Shown one piece after another: positions 55,125 to 64,000 of a stretch of DNA of 64,000 nt (positions within the stretch are counted from its first letter, which is position 1; each line of letters starts with the position of its first letter). The notes under the pieces were generated by a model that searched no databases, was not told where the DNA came from, and saw only the letters and a program-made list of their open reading frames with translations. Made by a program: the position numbers and the translations under genes. This DNA is from Gambelia wislizenii (Eukaryota > Chordata > Lepidosauria > Squamata > Crotaphytidae), in assembly GCA_030847615.1 (NCBI GenBank), contig JAUMIR010000002.1, forward strand, positions 283,630,028 through 283,694,027, written 5' to 3'.

Positions 55125-56341
55125 ATCTAAGGTATGCCACTGGTGTTCCTTCCTGTGCTTTAGATTTGTGCAAAAATTGGGTAAATATATGGGATTTGTA
55201 TTACCGTTTTGGAATGCTTGGTAAAAACGTAGGATCTAACAGTAACACTAATCTGTCATCCTGAAACTTACATAAGTTTGGATTGACGGACAAAGCTGCT
55301 AATTTGAAACTTTCTTTGTGGAAGTGATTGCTACTAGGAAGGCTACCTTACAAGATAACATTTGTAGTGATGCTTGTTGTAATGGCTCAAATTGTGTTTT
55401 GGTCAGTCTATTCAGAACTAAGTTTAAATCCCAACTGGGAAATCTGTGCACCGTTGGATACACTGTCAAAGTTGCTCCCCTTAAAAATCATTTTATATGT
55501 GGATGTGTAGAAATTGGTCTTCCTTCTATACTCAGAAGCACCGATAAAGCTGGCACTTGTCTCCTTAACTAACATGTTTGGATGTAGACCCCTGACTTGA
55601 CCATCCTGCAGAAATGCCAAGATATCTTTTATTTGAGCTGTATTACTAATTACATTGTTATACTTGCACCAGGTGTCAAACACTGTCCAAGTTCTTTTAT
55701 AAATCTCTTGAGTAGATTTCCTTCTTGATGCTAGCAGTGTTGTTATAACCGCACCAGAATACCCCTGCTTCAGCAGAGATCTCCGTTCAAGTTCCATGTA
55801 GTTAAGGCTAGCCATTCAGGGTTTGGCTGTACTATGGGTCCCTGACTTATCAGGTCCACAGTCAGTGGAAGTCAGTATGGTTGATCTATTGTCATCTGTA
55901 GCAGCAACAATAACCATGGGCTGCTGGGCCAATAAGGTGCAATCAGAACCACTAATGCTTTCTCTTTCTTTATTTTGAGCAGCACTCTTTGTATGATTTG
56001 AATGGGTGGAAAGACATAATGGCCTTCTTTTGGCCATGGAACTGCCAGGGCATTGAATGCTTCGGCACCTCTGCTTCCATCGAAGGAAAAGTAACATTTT
56101 AATTTGTTGTTCTTTGCAAACAGGTCGACATGTAGTTGCCCCCAGTAATTGTTTATTCAGTTGAAAACCAAGTCACTCAACTCCCACTCCCGTGGGACTA
56201 CTTGGTTCTGCTGAGATAATCTGTTTTTAGATTCAAGGGTGCCTTTTAGATAGACCGCTGTTATAGATTTAAATTCCTCTCTGGCCACTTGAGCAATCTG
56301 TTGGATTCTTGTATCAGTTGAATAGACTTCAGATCCCCTTG

Positions 56342-57639
56342 GGTGTCAGTTACACGGCAATTTTTGTAGCGGGGCGTACCGTGACTTCCTGATCCTGTAT
56401 TCGTCCCATGCTGTTTAGATGATTTTTGTCACTCTTTAGGAAATCCCAGAAGATCCCGTGATTGATATTTACACGACAAAAGTACCGTTTCTTTTTATTG
56501 GTCTCACACTCTTATATCCCGTTCTTTTGCTGTTTACACATGTTTAGCGTACCGGGATTTTTTGGGGGGGGGGTTGTCAATCAAGGATGTGATTACTCGT
56601 GTTTTCACAACCTCGGTGACGTACTTCCTTTAGAGTTCCGCGCCACAAGCGATGCTATTGGCTGGCTCGGGGGGGGGGAGAGATCAGGGGGCAGAGGCTT
56701 GCATTTGTCCTGTCTCTTTAAAATGTTAACCCTTTAAGCAGGGGCAGCTGTGGAGTGAGGTTTCAAGCCAGTGACACACAAGGCATTTTGAAAGACCCAG
56801 ACACTGGCAGTTTTTATTTTTTTACTGTGATGAATGAGTGTGTGATCTTTCACTCAGATGCTGGTACAAAGCTGGAAAGAGGCAGGAACGATCAGGGTTA
56901 AACCCTGTGCTTTCCTTTTGAAATCAAGCCAAGTGCGGGGGGGGGGGGAAGAGGCTTGTGATTGCCCTTGTCTCTTTAAAATGTTAACCCTTAAAGCAGA
57001 GGCAGCTGTGGAGTGAAGGTTTCAAGCCAGTGACACACAAGGCATTTTGAAAGACCCAGATGCTGGCATTTTTTTTTTACTGTGCCTTGTTGGGGTGTGT
57101 GTGTGAATGTTTGATTATCCCTTCAGGCCCAGGGAGGTGATCAAGGGAGGTGGTGGGCGACCCTCTGCCCACCACGATCTCTTTGTAACATGCAGTTGAG
57201 GAAGAGGTTAAAGCTGAAGGATTTGCAGTGTAGAAATCCATTTAAAAAGGTGATTGAGTACATGCGTGCACGCACACACCAACCTACGTGCAGCTGGAAG
57301 GGATGCCTTTATTTTCAGCTGGTGAGGCTGGATCTGTTGAACGGGTGACTGACCCCTCCTTTTCTGGTCGCTGATCTCTAAGCCCGCCCCCAGTCACCAT
57401 TTCCGGTCATCCCTTAGTACCGAGATAGCTTGTCCCGGGCTGTTTACATTTCTGATTTTCTGAATCCTCCAGTGACTTTTTTAAAAACCGGCACAAACCG
57501 TGGGACTGGAAGTCCTGCAGGTTGAGGGATAAAAGGTGGCCCCCCTTCCAAAAATCACGTGCCCGACCCGATGTACGTGTAAACAACCAGGGTTCGACAT
57601 GAATTCTTCCCACTAAATTTTCATCATGTAAATGGCACC
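56342..57639. mobile_element. Harbinger-like nonautonomous element nested in DIRS RNase H
   Basis: Left GGTGTCAGTTACACGGC, right CATGTAAATGGCACC. TSD TTG on both sides (56339-56341, 57640-57642). 1298 bp. It contains a 258-bp-spaced internal duplication (TGTCTCTTTAAAATGTTAAC at 56711 and 56969). Confidence 0.88.
56669..57085. repeat. internal duplication in the Harbinger-like element
   Basis: Two copies of about 150-170 bp (AGCTGTGGAGTGA, TTCAAGCCAGTGACACACAA, TTTTGAAAGACCCAGA), spaced by 258 bp, each preceded by a polyG run. Confidence 0.85.
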
Positions 57640-57871
57640 TTGGTTGTGAGTAATCATCCCTCCCTTTGCCTTCTGGTCTATCTCTGCTGCACATGTCTGA
57701 CTAGATGGAGAGCGCTCTGTAGTAGCCCCTCCCATCGCCTGAGAGAAGTAACACAATATTAACACTGATATAAGTCCCACAGGTACAATGGTTCTGACCT
57801 AGGTGGAACTAACCATTTCAGGGAACCTGAAACTATTTTTTAAGGTGGCAGCCAGGTGTTTACTAAATTTG

Positions 57872-58502
57872 CCTACTTGCAGCTCTGTTTTTACAGAACA
57901 ATGAAAACGGAAAATACATTGCATTAAAACCACAATTTGGAACAGGTTCTAACTACCACAAAAGCAACAGCAAAACAGTAAATGAAATATTACAAAACGT
58001 AGTAAATTAAAAAATAAATACTATTAATATATCAAGAAAAAGGAAAAATATGTAAGACTCTAATAAGTGAATACAAAGGTGCCTATAAGGTCTCTTAACA
58101 CACCCAACCTGCTACTACACTACAGGTTGTCTCCTGTATGTGCAGAGCTGGTACCTGCAGTTTCAATCATCTGTCATCCAAAAAAAAAAAAATGGTCTCT
58201 CTAGGCAATTCCTAGGTCCTCCAGCACAATTCTATGGGGTTCACTATTACCAATTGTTTCAAGTATTTGCAGTAAGTCTGGGAATGTATCCTCTGTGGAT
58301 ATGGTAGGCAACCTGCATTTTAAATACAAAAGCTGTGGAGATATGTTAGAAAATAAAGAATTATACACATCACATAATACAGTCAAACAAAAATGCAAAA
58401 CGTATGTATCTACCAAGCCTGAGGTACAGAGAATCTCTTGACAAAAACCTAGAGATGTATAGTGAGGTGGTCACTTGATGATGACAACAAATTATTTAGG
58501 TT
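57872..58502. other. intergenic, AT-rich, nothing recognised
   Basis: A13 run near 58185. No supported exon or TE. Confidence 0.4.
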
Positions 58503-58700
58503 GGTCAGAACAAGAAGAGATTGTGAAGAGTTCCAACATGATCTTTTTAAACTGGGAGAATGGGCTTTAAAGTGGTAAAAGAATATTCAATAAAAACAAG
58601 TGTAAAGTGTTGTACATACATTAGGGCAACCCCCCTCCCGCAAATAAATTTCACATATACACTGATGGAATGTGAACTAGAACTATTGTCCAAGAGATCT
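58503..58700 (+). mobile_element. decayed LINE reverse transcriptase fragment
   Basis: Frames DCEEFQHDLFKLGEWALKW and KTSVKCCTYI resemble the CR1/L3-type segment between the palm and the C-terminal domain. Short and frameshifted. Confidence 0.45.
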
Positions 58701-58839
58701 GGAGGTCACAGTTTGTATCTCTATGAAAAGGCCAATCCCTGTAACATGGTTTCCAAAGTAGAGGTGGGGACATTCTGGCAGCAGTATTACTTGGGTCAAT
58801 AACATCAGAGGTACATTTACTTGCTCTTCCTCCAGTAGG

Positions 58840-59160
58840 ACACATGCCATCCTATGCCAGCAATGCCTCTCAACACTCTATTTTAGACAAATACAACAGT
58901 CTCTATGCAAGAGGATTAATTGACACAGATCTGACATTAGAAATAGCAATACTCAAAAACCAGTTGCAGAACATGTCAACTTTCCTGGATACAAGAGATT
59001 TACAGGTTGTGGTCCTTGAACAAGGAACTTACAAAGGAAGACTAGAAACAGAAAGAGATATATTGAATTACATTCACAAATTCCAGTCTATTAGCAGAGG
59101 TATGAACAGAGACAATGACTTCATGGCACCCTACCTATATTAAGAATCCATGCTATTGAA
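58840..59160 (+). mobile_element. Penelope-like element (type 3) remnant, sense
   Basis: ATGCCATCCTATGCCAGCAA at 58848 also occurs in the minus-strand copy at 63940-63975. Encodes TFLDTRDLQVVVLEQGTYKG and RLETERDILNYIHKF. The block DLQVVVLEQ...KGRL.TE.ELNY is shared with 63718-63996. Confidence 0.65.
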
Positions 59161-59281
59161 CATATAACAAAAGGAATCTTCTTAGAGAGATTTGAGCCCT
59201 AGGGAACTGAGTTTTGGTAAGTAACTTTGCTTCTACACATCCACACATTTCACGCAATAAGTGTAAGAGCCCTTTCTAATA

Positions 59282-60470
59282 ACTAATGGAGTGAAGCAAG
59301 GTTGTGTTCTTGCTCTGACTTTATTTACAATCTTCTTCAGCACAATGCTTCAAAGGGATATGGCAGAGCTTGAAGAAGAAGATGGCATCTATATACGTTA
59401 CCATACTGATGGTAGCTTGTTTAATTTAAGCCGTCTGAGGGCTCACACTAAGACTCTAAACTATCTAGTCCGTGAACTGCTCTTTGCTGATGCTGCTGCC
59501 CTTGTTGCCCACACAGAAGCAGCTCTGCAGCGCCTAACATCCTGCTTTGCAACAGCTGCAGAGCTGTTTGGGCTGGAAGTCAACCTGAAGAAAACAGAAG
59601 TTCTTTACCAGCCTGCACCACAGGACGAACACCACCATCCCCACAGTGCCGTAGGCAAATCTGTGCTTAAGTCCATTCAGCAGTTCACCTACCTGGGAAG
59701 CATCATCTCCTCAGATGCCAAGATTGACAAAGAGATTGATCACAGATTAGCAAAGGCATATAGTGCATTTGGAAGACTTCACAAAAGAGTCTGGAGTAAT
59801 AAACACCTGAGGCGAAGCACAAAAATCAGTGTGTATAGAGCCATTGTACTGTCTATTCTCCTTTACGGGTCTGAAACATGGGTCACCTATCGCCAACACT
59901 TACGACTCCTTGAATGCTTTCATCAGCGCTGTATATGCACAATCCTAAATAAACACTGGAGTGACTATGTGACAAATGTTGCTGTCCTTGAGCAAGCAGG
60001 GATCACCAGCATTGAGGCCATGACATAGAGAACACAGTTCCGCTGCGCAGGGCACGTTTCTAGGATGGAGGACTATCGCCTCCCAAAAATAGTACTCTAC
60101 GGTGAACTCGCCACAGGTCAGCGTAAGGGGGCACTCCAAAAAAGCGATACAAGGACTCCCTGAAACAACATCTCAGGCTTGGCCAAATTGATCACCAACA
60201 ATGGTCTGCCCTGGCCTCACATCGGAGACGCGCTATCCACAATGCTGCAGCCTTATTTGTGAACTCACACCGAACAAGTCTTGAAGAGAAACGACAACAC
60301 AGAATCACAAGCCAGAAACATCACCCAAGGAGACCTTCTGCTGTGCTTTCTGCAACCGGACTTGTTTATCTCAGATTGACCTTTTTAGTCATCAGCACGC
60401 TTGCAGAAAGCGCGGGATGAATCTTTCCTGAATCTTCGTTTGTGAAGAAAAGCTAGAGAGAGAGATTTAC
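59282..60470 (+). mobile_element. non-LTR LINE, reverse transcriptase palm to 3' end
   Basis: A 245-residue open frame (59291-60028) starts VKQGCVLALTLFTIFFSTML and continues LLFADAAALVAHTEAALQ (catalytic FADD changed to FADA). Then FGLEVNLKKTEVLYQPAP, FTYLGSIISSDAKIDKEI, YRAIVLSILLYGSETW and LRLLECFHQRCICTILN. The remainder to the 3' end is in other frames. The 3' end is the same as 4998-5400. The RT-thumb style resembles RTE/jockey-group LINEs; clade not fixed. The second catalytic Asp of the box is replaced by Ala, so it is inactive. Confidence 0.82.
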
Positions 60471-60484
60471 TAAATGCATTAAAC

Positions 60485-61057
60485 CAGTGGTTTTTAACCT
60501 GTGGTCCAGGGACCCTCAGGGGGCTGCTATGTCCTCATAGGAAGTTCATGAAGGCTTGGAGGCTGCTTGGCCCCACCTCTTCCTTGTGGCCACATGACTG
60601 GAGCCAAGCCAAAGGCTGGCTGGCTTGGCCTGTGCATTGCCATTCAATCCACAAACATACAGGAAGAAGTAAGAGAGATGTCTTCCCTCCCCCTCCAGTG
60701 CCTTTGAGGGAAGGTTTAATGGATGGTGTGTTATTATTATTGTTGTTTTAATTTAGCCCGATCCCACTACAGCCACTGTTTATTGTTTATTTTTAGTATT
60801 TTTAAATATGTTTTAATTTTTTGAATTATTTAATTGTATTTTAAGGGGTGGGTGGGATGGAGGATCCTAAATGTATATTTTAAAAGTTGTAAACTGCCCC
60901 AATTGCATTTTGTAGAGGGGTGGGATATAAATAAATTTTATTATTAATTTTATTATTATTATTATTATTAAAATCTTGACTTAAGACTTGGGTGTCCACA
61001 GCAACAAAAAATATTTATAAGCGGTCCGTGGTTAAAGAAAAAAGTTAAGAACTACTG
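60485..61057. mobile_element. hAT element with 8-bp TSD
   Basis: Left CAGTGGTTTTTAACCTGTGG, right GTGGTTAAAG then AAGTTAAGAACTACTG. Flanks CATTAAAC and CATCAAAC (7 of 8 equal). Contains an L2/SINE-like 3' tail (GGGTGGGATATAAATAAATT) with (ATT)n at 60938-60970. It lies just upstream of the CpG promoter. Confidence 0.85.
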
Positions 61058-61129
61058 CATCAAACCATTTCCTCCATTTTTCCTATCCCTGGCTCTACCT
61101 AGAGCGATTAAGACAAGGCAAAATAGTAT

Positions 61130-61830
61130 GTCAACTTTTGCGCATGCGCTTACAAGAAAAAAATCTCAGGGTTTCCCGAGGTTTTTTTCCCCTTCATCCG
61201 GGCCTTTTTAAAACCTGGTTCTGCGAAAGCCAAAAAAAAAACCCCAAAAAAACACGCAACAACAACTAACCAACCAATCAATCAAAGACGAGAGGAGTTG
61301 CGGGCATCTTCCTCGCGCATGCGTAGAAGTAATGTAGTTGAGCCCACGTGATGCAGAATCGTCATCGCCTTCTCCTCCTTCTCTCCCCCCTCCCTTTCCT
61401 TCGAAGGCTGTTGGCAAAAGAGAGAGAAGAATTTAGGCGGGAAAGCGAGTCCGCGCGCGCCCTTGGAGGAGGAAGCGAGGGGGCGGGGGAGAGCGAGAGC
61501 GGCCTAAGAGATAAAAGGAAGCGCCAGGCGACGCCGATGTGGACGAGTGAGTGGCTCTTCTGTTCACCCCTCCCTCGGAAACCGATCCCGTTTGGGGGAC
61601 CCTGGCGGTAGACCGGAGTTCCCCCGCTCTCGGCTTATAGGAGGCGGGATGGAGAGGAGGAGGAGGAGGGGGGTGCCCGTTAACGACCCCGTCGGGAAAG
61701 AGCCCCCCCCCCCAGGCAGGATTTCCTGTCAGGAAGACCCACGGCATTGACTGCCCGGGTCCCCTCAGCCGCCCTTGTCTTCTTTCCTTTCTCTGGTTCC
61801 TGCTCTGGGCGTAGCGCAGCGGAGAGCCAG
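61130..61830 (+). promoter_or_regulatory. CpG-island promoter with NRF-1-type sites
   Basis: CpG density rises sharply from about 61280. NRF-1-type palindromes: TGCGCATGCGCT at 61139-61150 and GCGCATGCGT at 61315-61324. A CCAAT-like box (ACCAACCAATCAATC, 61266-61280), an E-box (CCACGTGA, 61343-61350) and a GC box (GGGGGCGGGGGAG, 61480-61492) follow. No TATA box. It precedes a possible start exon (61537-61546). The layout fits a broadly expressed gene on the + strand; the TSS is inferred at about 61400-61500. Confidence 0.7.
61537..61546 (+). CDS. possible first coding exon of an unidentified gene
   Basis: ATGTGGACGA|GTGAGT is a start codon three codons before a near-consensus donor, within the CpG island. 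Spliced to the acceptor at 62575 (phase 1), it opens the frame MWTKISREKMERKQ without a stop. Both splice signals are good, but the exon is only 10 coding bases, so it could be chance; RNA evidence would decide. Confidence 0.4.
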
Positions 61831-61881
61831 CACGGCAAAGGCTCGGATGTTTCCCCTCAGCTCGTTGCTATGTTGGCCTCT

Positions 61882-62345
61882 ATAGACTCATAGAGTTGGA
61901 AGAGACCGCAAGGGCCATCCAGTCCCACCCCCTGCCATGCAGGAATAAACAATCAAAGCATTCCTGACAGATGGCCATCCAGCCTCTGTTTAAAAAGCCC
62001 CAAAGAAGGAGACTCCACCATGCTCCGAGGCAGTGTATTCCATTTCCCAACAGCTCTTACTGTCAGGAAGTTCTTCCTAATAATGTTTAGGTGGAATCTC
62101 TTTTCATGTAGTTTGAACCCATTGCTCCGTGTCCTAGTATCTGGAGCAGCAGAAAACAAGCTTGCCCCATCCTCAGTATGACATCCCTTCAAGTATTTAA
62201 GCATGGCTATCATGTCACCTCTCAACCTTCTCTTCCCCAGGGTAAACATGCCCAGTTTCCTAAGCCTCTCCTCATATTGGTTTCCAGACCTCCCACCATC
62301 CTGGTCGCCCTCCTCTGGACACGTTCCAGAGTGGAATAGAGAAAG
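61882..62345 (-). mobile_element. CR1 3' part, reverse, in the intron of the CpG-promoter gene
   Basis: The minus strand encodes MFTLGKRRLRGDMIAMLKYL, RSNGFKLHEKRFHLN and [18 protein letters not shown]. On + it starts TAGACTCATAGAGTTGGAAG. One small internal insertion (ATTAT) breaks the frame. Confidence 0.92.
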
Positions 62346-62394
62346 GAAACCACAGGATAATTCTCTCTCCCCCCCCCCAACATAGTAGTTTATT

Positions 62395-62553
62395 ATTTAT
62401 TTATTCATTTATTTATTGGTATTTATACCCCACCCTTCAGCCACAAAGGCTCTCAGAGCTGTTTACAAATTGTTAAGCAACAGCCATTTTACACATCTAC
62501 ACCACTTTTATAGCGTGCTAGGCACTTTCCAAGCGGTTTCTAATGTGTGTTAG
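62395..62553 (-). mobile_element. Sauria-type SINE, reverse, truncated
   Basis: (TTTA)n tail, then ACCCCACCCTTCAGCCAC, GAGCTGTTTACAAATTGTTA and TTTCTAATGTGTGTTAG, where it stops 22 bp before the splice acceptor of the second exon. Confidence 0.88.
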
Positions 62554-62575
62554 TTATGTGGTTGCTTTTCTCTAG

Positions 62576-62739
62576 AAATATCCAGAGAAAAGATGGAGAG
62601 GAAGCAAGCTGAGTTGTTATCATTGCTGCAAGTGACCAAGGTCTCCTATGAGGAGTTCTGTGCTGCTGCCGCCACTTTAACAGGAGACCCAGAACTGAAG
62701 GCAATGAGTGAAAAGCCAATTGTGTGGGGTTGGTGCTAA
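62576..62739 (+). CDS. possible second coding exon, weakly CARD-like, unidentified
   Basis: Preceded by a strong acceptor (GTTGCTTTTCTCTAG). The open frame reads KISREKMERKQAELLSLLQ, then VTKVSYEEFCAAAATLTGD and PELKAM, and reads into a stop at 62737. The real 3' boundary is probably earlier, at an unidentified donor. Spacing of ELLSLL, FC.A and the following T resembles the last helices of the CARD in caspase-2 (ELL.LL, then FC.AL..T). CASP2 follows TMEM139 in mammals on the same strand. The first half of a CARD is missing from the visible exons, so identity is unproven; it may be a different gene. It lies directly after a SINE, so old exonised sequence is another option. Confidence 0.45.
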
Positions 62740-62851
62740 GGCAGACTGTGTTCGCCCCAATGTACACTTTTTAAAATAGAGAGTGAAACTTCTCAGTTGG
62801 CCATTGTAGGTGTGTTTTTTAAATTAGAATAATCTGCAGGAAAACATACTA

Positions 62852-63082
62852 CAGTTGTCCCTTCATATTCACTGGGATTTGGTTCCAGGACCACCCATGG
62901 ATACCAAAATCTGTGAATACTCAAAGTCCCATTATATGCAATGGCATAGCAAAATGGTGTCCCTTACATAAGATGACAAAAGCAAGGTTTGCTTTTTGGA
63001 TTATAATTTTTTAAAGAATATTTTCAAGCTGTGAATACTTAAATCTGTGGATACCAAATCCGTGGATATGGCGGGACAACTA
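62852..63082. mobile_element. mariner-like MITE, last copy
   Basis: Left CAGTTGTCCCTTCATATTC, right TATGGCGGGACAACTA. TA on both sides. Motifs GGTTCCAGGACCACCC, CATTATATGCAATGGCATAG. Confidence 0.88.
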
Positions 63083-63120
63083 TATTACACTGTGTATGTA
63101 TGTATCTTCAAAAAAAGAAG

Positions 63121-63492
63121 TAGTAAGGGGAGGAGGGAAAGAAGTGAGGCAGTACCCTTAAGGCTGTTTTTTATTTTTGCATGAGCTTTCATAGATACAG
63201 TATAAACCCACTTCTTTGAATGGCAGTATTAAGTGGTATTAAGACCTCAGGCGTAAACCATATTTATACAGTTGGAGTGGGATAGAATATAATAGGATCC
63301 AGAAAGTAGTAAGGGGAGGAGGGAAAGAAGTGAGGCAGCACCCTTAAGGCTGTTTTTTATTTTTGCATGAGCTTTCATAGATACAGTATAAACCCACTTC
63401 TTTGAATGGCAGAATTAAGTGGTATTAAGGCCTCAGGCGTAAACCATATTTATACAGTTGGAGTGGGATAGAATATAATAGGATCCAGAAAG
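63121..63492. repeat. 186-bp direct tandem duplication
   Basis: Copy 1 63121-63306, copy 2 63307-63492. About three substitutions (for example GCAGTACCC/GCAGCACCC, CAGTATTAAG/CAGAATTAAG). The breakpoint repeat is CCAGAAAG/AAGAAG. The unit contains no known TE. Confidence 0.93.
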
Positions 63493-63714
63493 ATGTAAAT
63501 TATGTGCTTTGTCCTAATTTTCAAAGGGTTGCATAAGGTGATACAGGTCTTTACAACAGTCAGTTACTGTGGATGTGAGCAAGCAATAAATCTGCTTGCC
63601 AAAAGTCAGTTTCTCAGAGCTCAAAGCTCTCTCTGAAAAAAATCTTTTTGTTATATGTGCAGTTGTGAGGACTCTGGTATTAATATATGTAGTGTGCAGT
63701 GAAACCAGTGTCTA

Positions 63715-64000
63715 TGTTCATACCTCTGCTAATGTGTTGGAATTTGTGAATACAGTATAGTTCAATTCAGTTTCAGTTACTAGCCTTCCTTTGTGATTTC
63801 TTTGTTCAAGGACCACAACTTGTAAATCCATTACTGTGTGTCCAGGAAAGTTGAAATGTTCTGCTATTGAATTTTGAGCATTGCCATTTCTAATGTCTGA
63901 TTTGTGTCCATTAATGATTGTCCTGCTTCTCCAGTGTAAAGTATAGAGGGGCGTTGCTGGCATAGGATGGCATATATCACATTGGAAGAAGAACAAGTAA
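63715..64000 (-). mobile_element. Penelope-like element (type 3) remnant, antisense
   Basis: The minus strand encodes RSRTIINGHKSDIRNGNAQN, then SIAEHFNFPGHTVMDLQVVV and LEQRNHKGRLVTETELNY. This is the H..DIR / HF..PGH pattern of the GIY-YIG C-terminal part in Penelope-like elements. It continues past the window end. Confidence 0.75.

Larger units (their letters stand above)
52885..57871 (-). mobile_element. DIRS-order retrotransposon (tyrosine recombinase), broken by two DNA elements
   Basis: Minus-strand order: RNase H end (GTLNLKTDYLSRTK near 56230; later NALAVPWPKEGHYVFPP and LLKIKKEKALVVLIAPYWP, 56080-55920). Then tyrosine-recombinase N-domain (LKQGYSGAVITTLLASRRKS, IYKRTW.VFDTWC, ILAFLQDG...GLHPNML, 55770-55560). 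Then the recombinase C-part across the hAT insertion (HTLDVKMTVEIYVERTKAW, LFVSFNPCTMRHQTSKKVI, 53590-53440). Terminal direct repeats: 52888-52998 and 57748-57871 (ACACTGATATAAGTCCCACA). Reverse transcriptase and gag are missing. Direct rather than inverted repeats favour a Ngaro-like layout, but the subclass is not fixed. Confidence 0.88.

Overview
The window is vertebrate nuclear DNA, almost certainly from a squamate reptile and probably an iguanian-type lizard. The evidence is the repeat content. It holds many CR1 LINEs ending in (ATTCTATG)n, a BovB/RTE LINE, L2-like LINEs, tRNA-headed Sauria-type SINEs, Penelope-like elements with GIY-YIG domains, a Ty3/gypsy integrase, a DIRS-type tyrosine-recombinase retrotransposon, and many small terminal-inverted-repeat (TIR) DNA elements. 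Nothing prokaryotic, viral or CRISPR-like is seen. Most open frames are TE remnants or low-complexity shadows.

Host genes are sparse. The well supported one is TMEM139 on the + strand. It has two coding exons (38737-38984 and 43050-43464) with matching splice sites, giving a 220-residue protein with two membrane segments and two PPxY motifs, and a poly(A) signal at 44430. About 17 kb downstream is a CpG-rich promoter (about 61130-61830) with two NRF-1-type palindromes. It is followed by a possible short first coding exon (61537-61546) and a second open exon (62576-62739) of an unidentified + strand gene. Its sequence faintly resembles the C-terminal half of a caspase-2-type CARD, and CASP2 lies downstream of TMEM139 in mammals, so CASP2 or a CARD relative is a hypothesis only.

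Layout. 1-10000: CR1 split by a 331-bp palindrome; an L2 containing a CR1 that contains another LINE tail; a Penelope/gypsy/Penelope inverted sandwich; a second, almost perfect 331-bp palindrome (9670-10000). 10000-28000: 5S-headed and tRNA-headed SINEs, a 415-bp tandem duplication, several MITEs, and a CR1 with a reverse transcriptase palm. 28000-32100: Harbinger-like elements, a 65-bp minisatellite, an L1-ORF1-like insertion with 17-bp flanking repeats, and a MITE hosting a CR1. 32100-46900: quieter sequence, the TMEM139 locus, a strand-skewed C-rich satellite in its intron, and a Penelope remnant. 46900-52500: Penelope and a BovB with three nested insertions. 52880-57870: a DIRS-type element split by a hAT element (8-bp TSD ATCTAAGG) and by a Harbinger-like element (3-bp TSD TTG). 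58500-64000: LINE and Penelope remnants, a hAT element, the CpG promoter gene, and a 186-bp tandem duplication.

The most unusual theme is a set of hairpin elements with shared ends (GGAG/GGAC ATT-TCA-AC) and unrelated or diverged arms. At least one copy (179-509) has a clean 3-bp target duplication (ACT) inside a CR1. No genes here work together as a pathway; what the window shows is the insertion history of a repeat-rich intergenic region around TMEM139.
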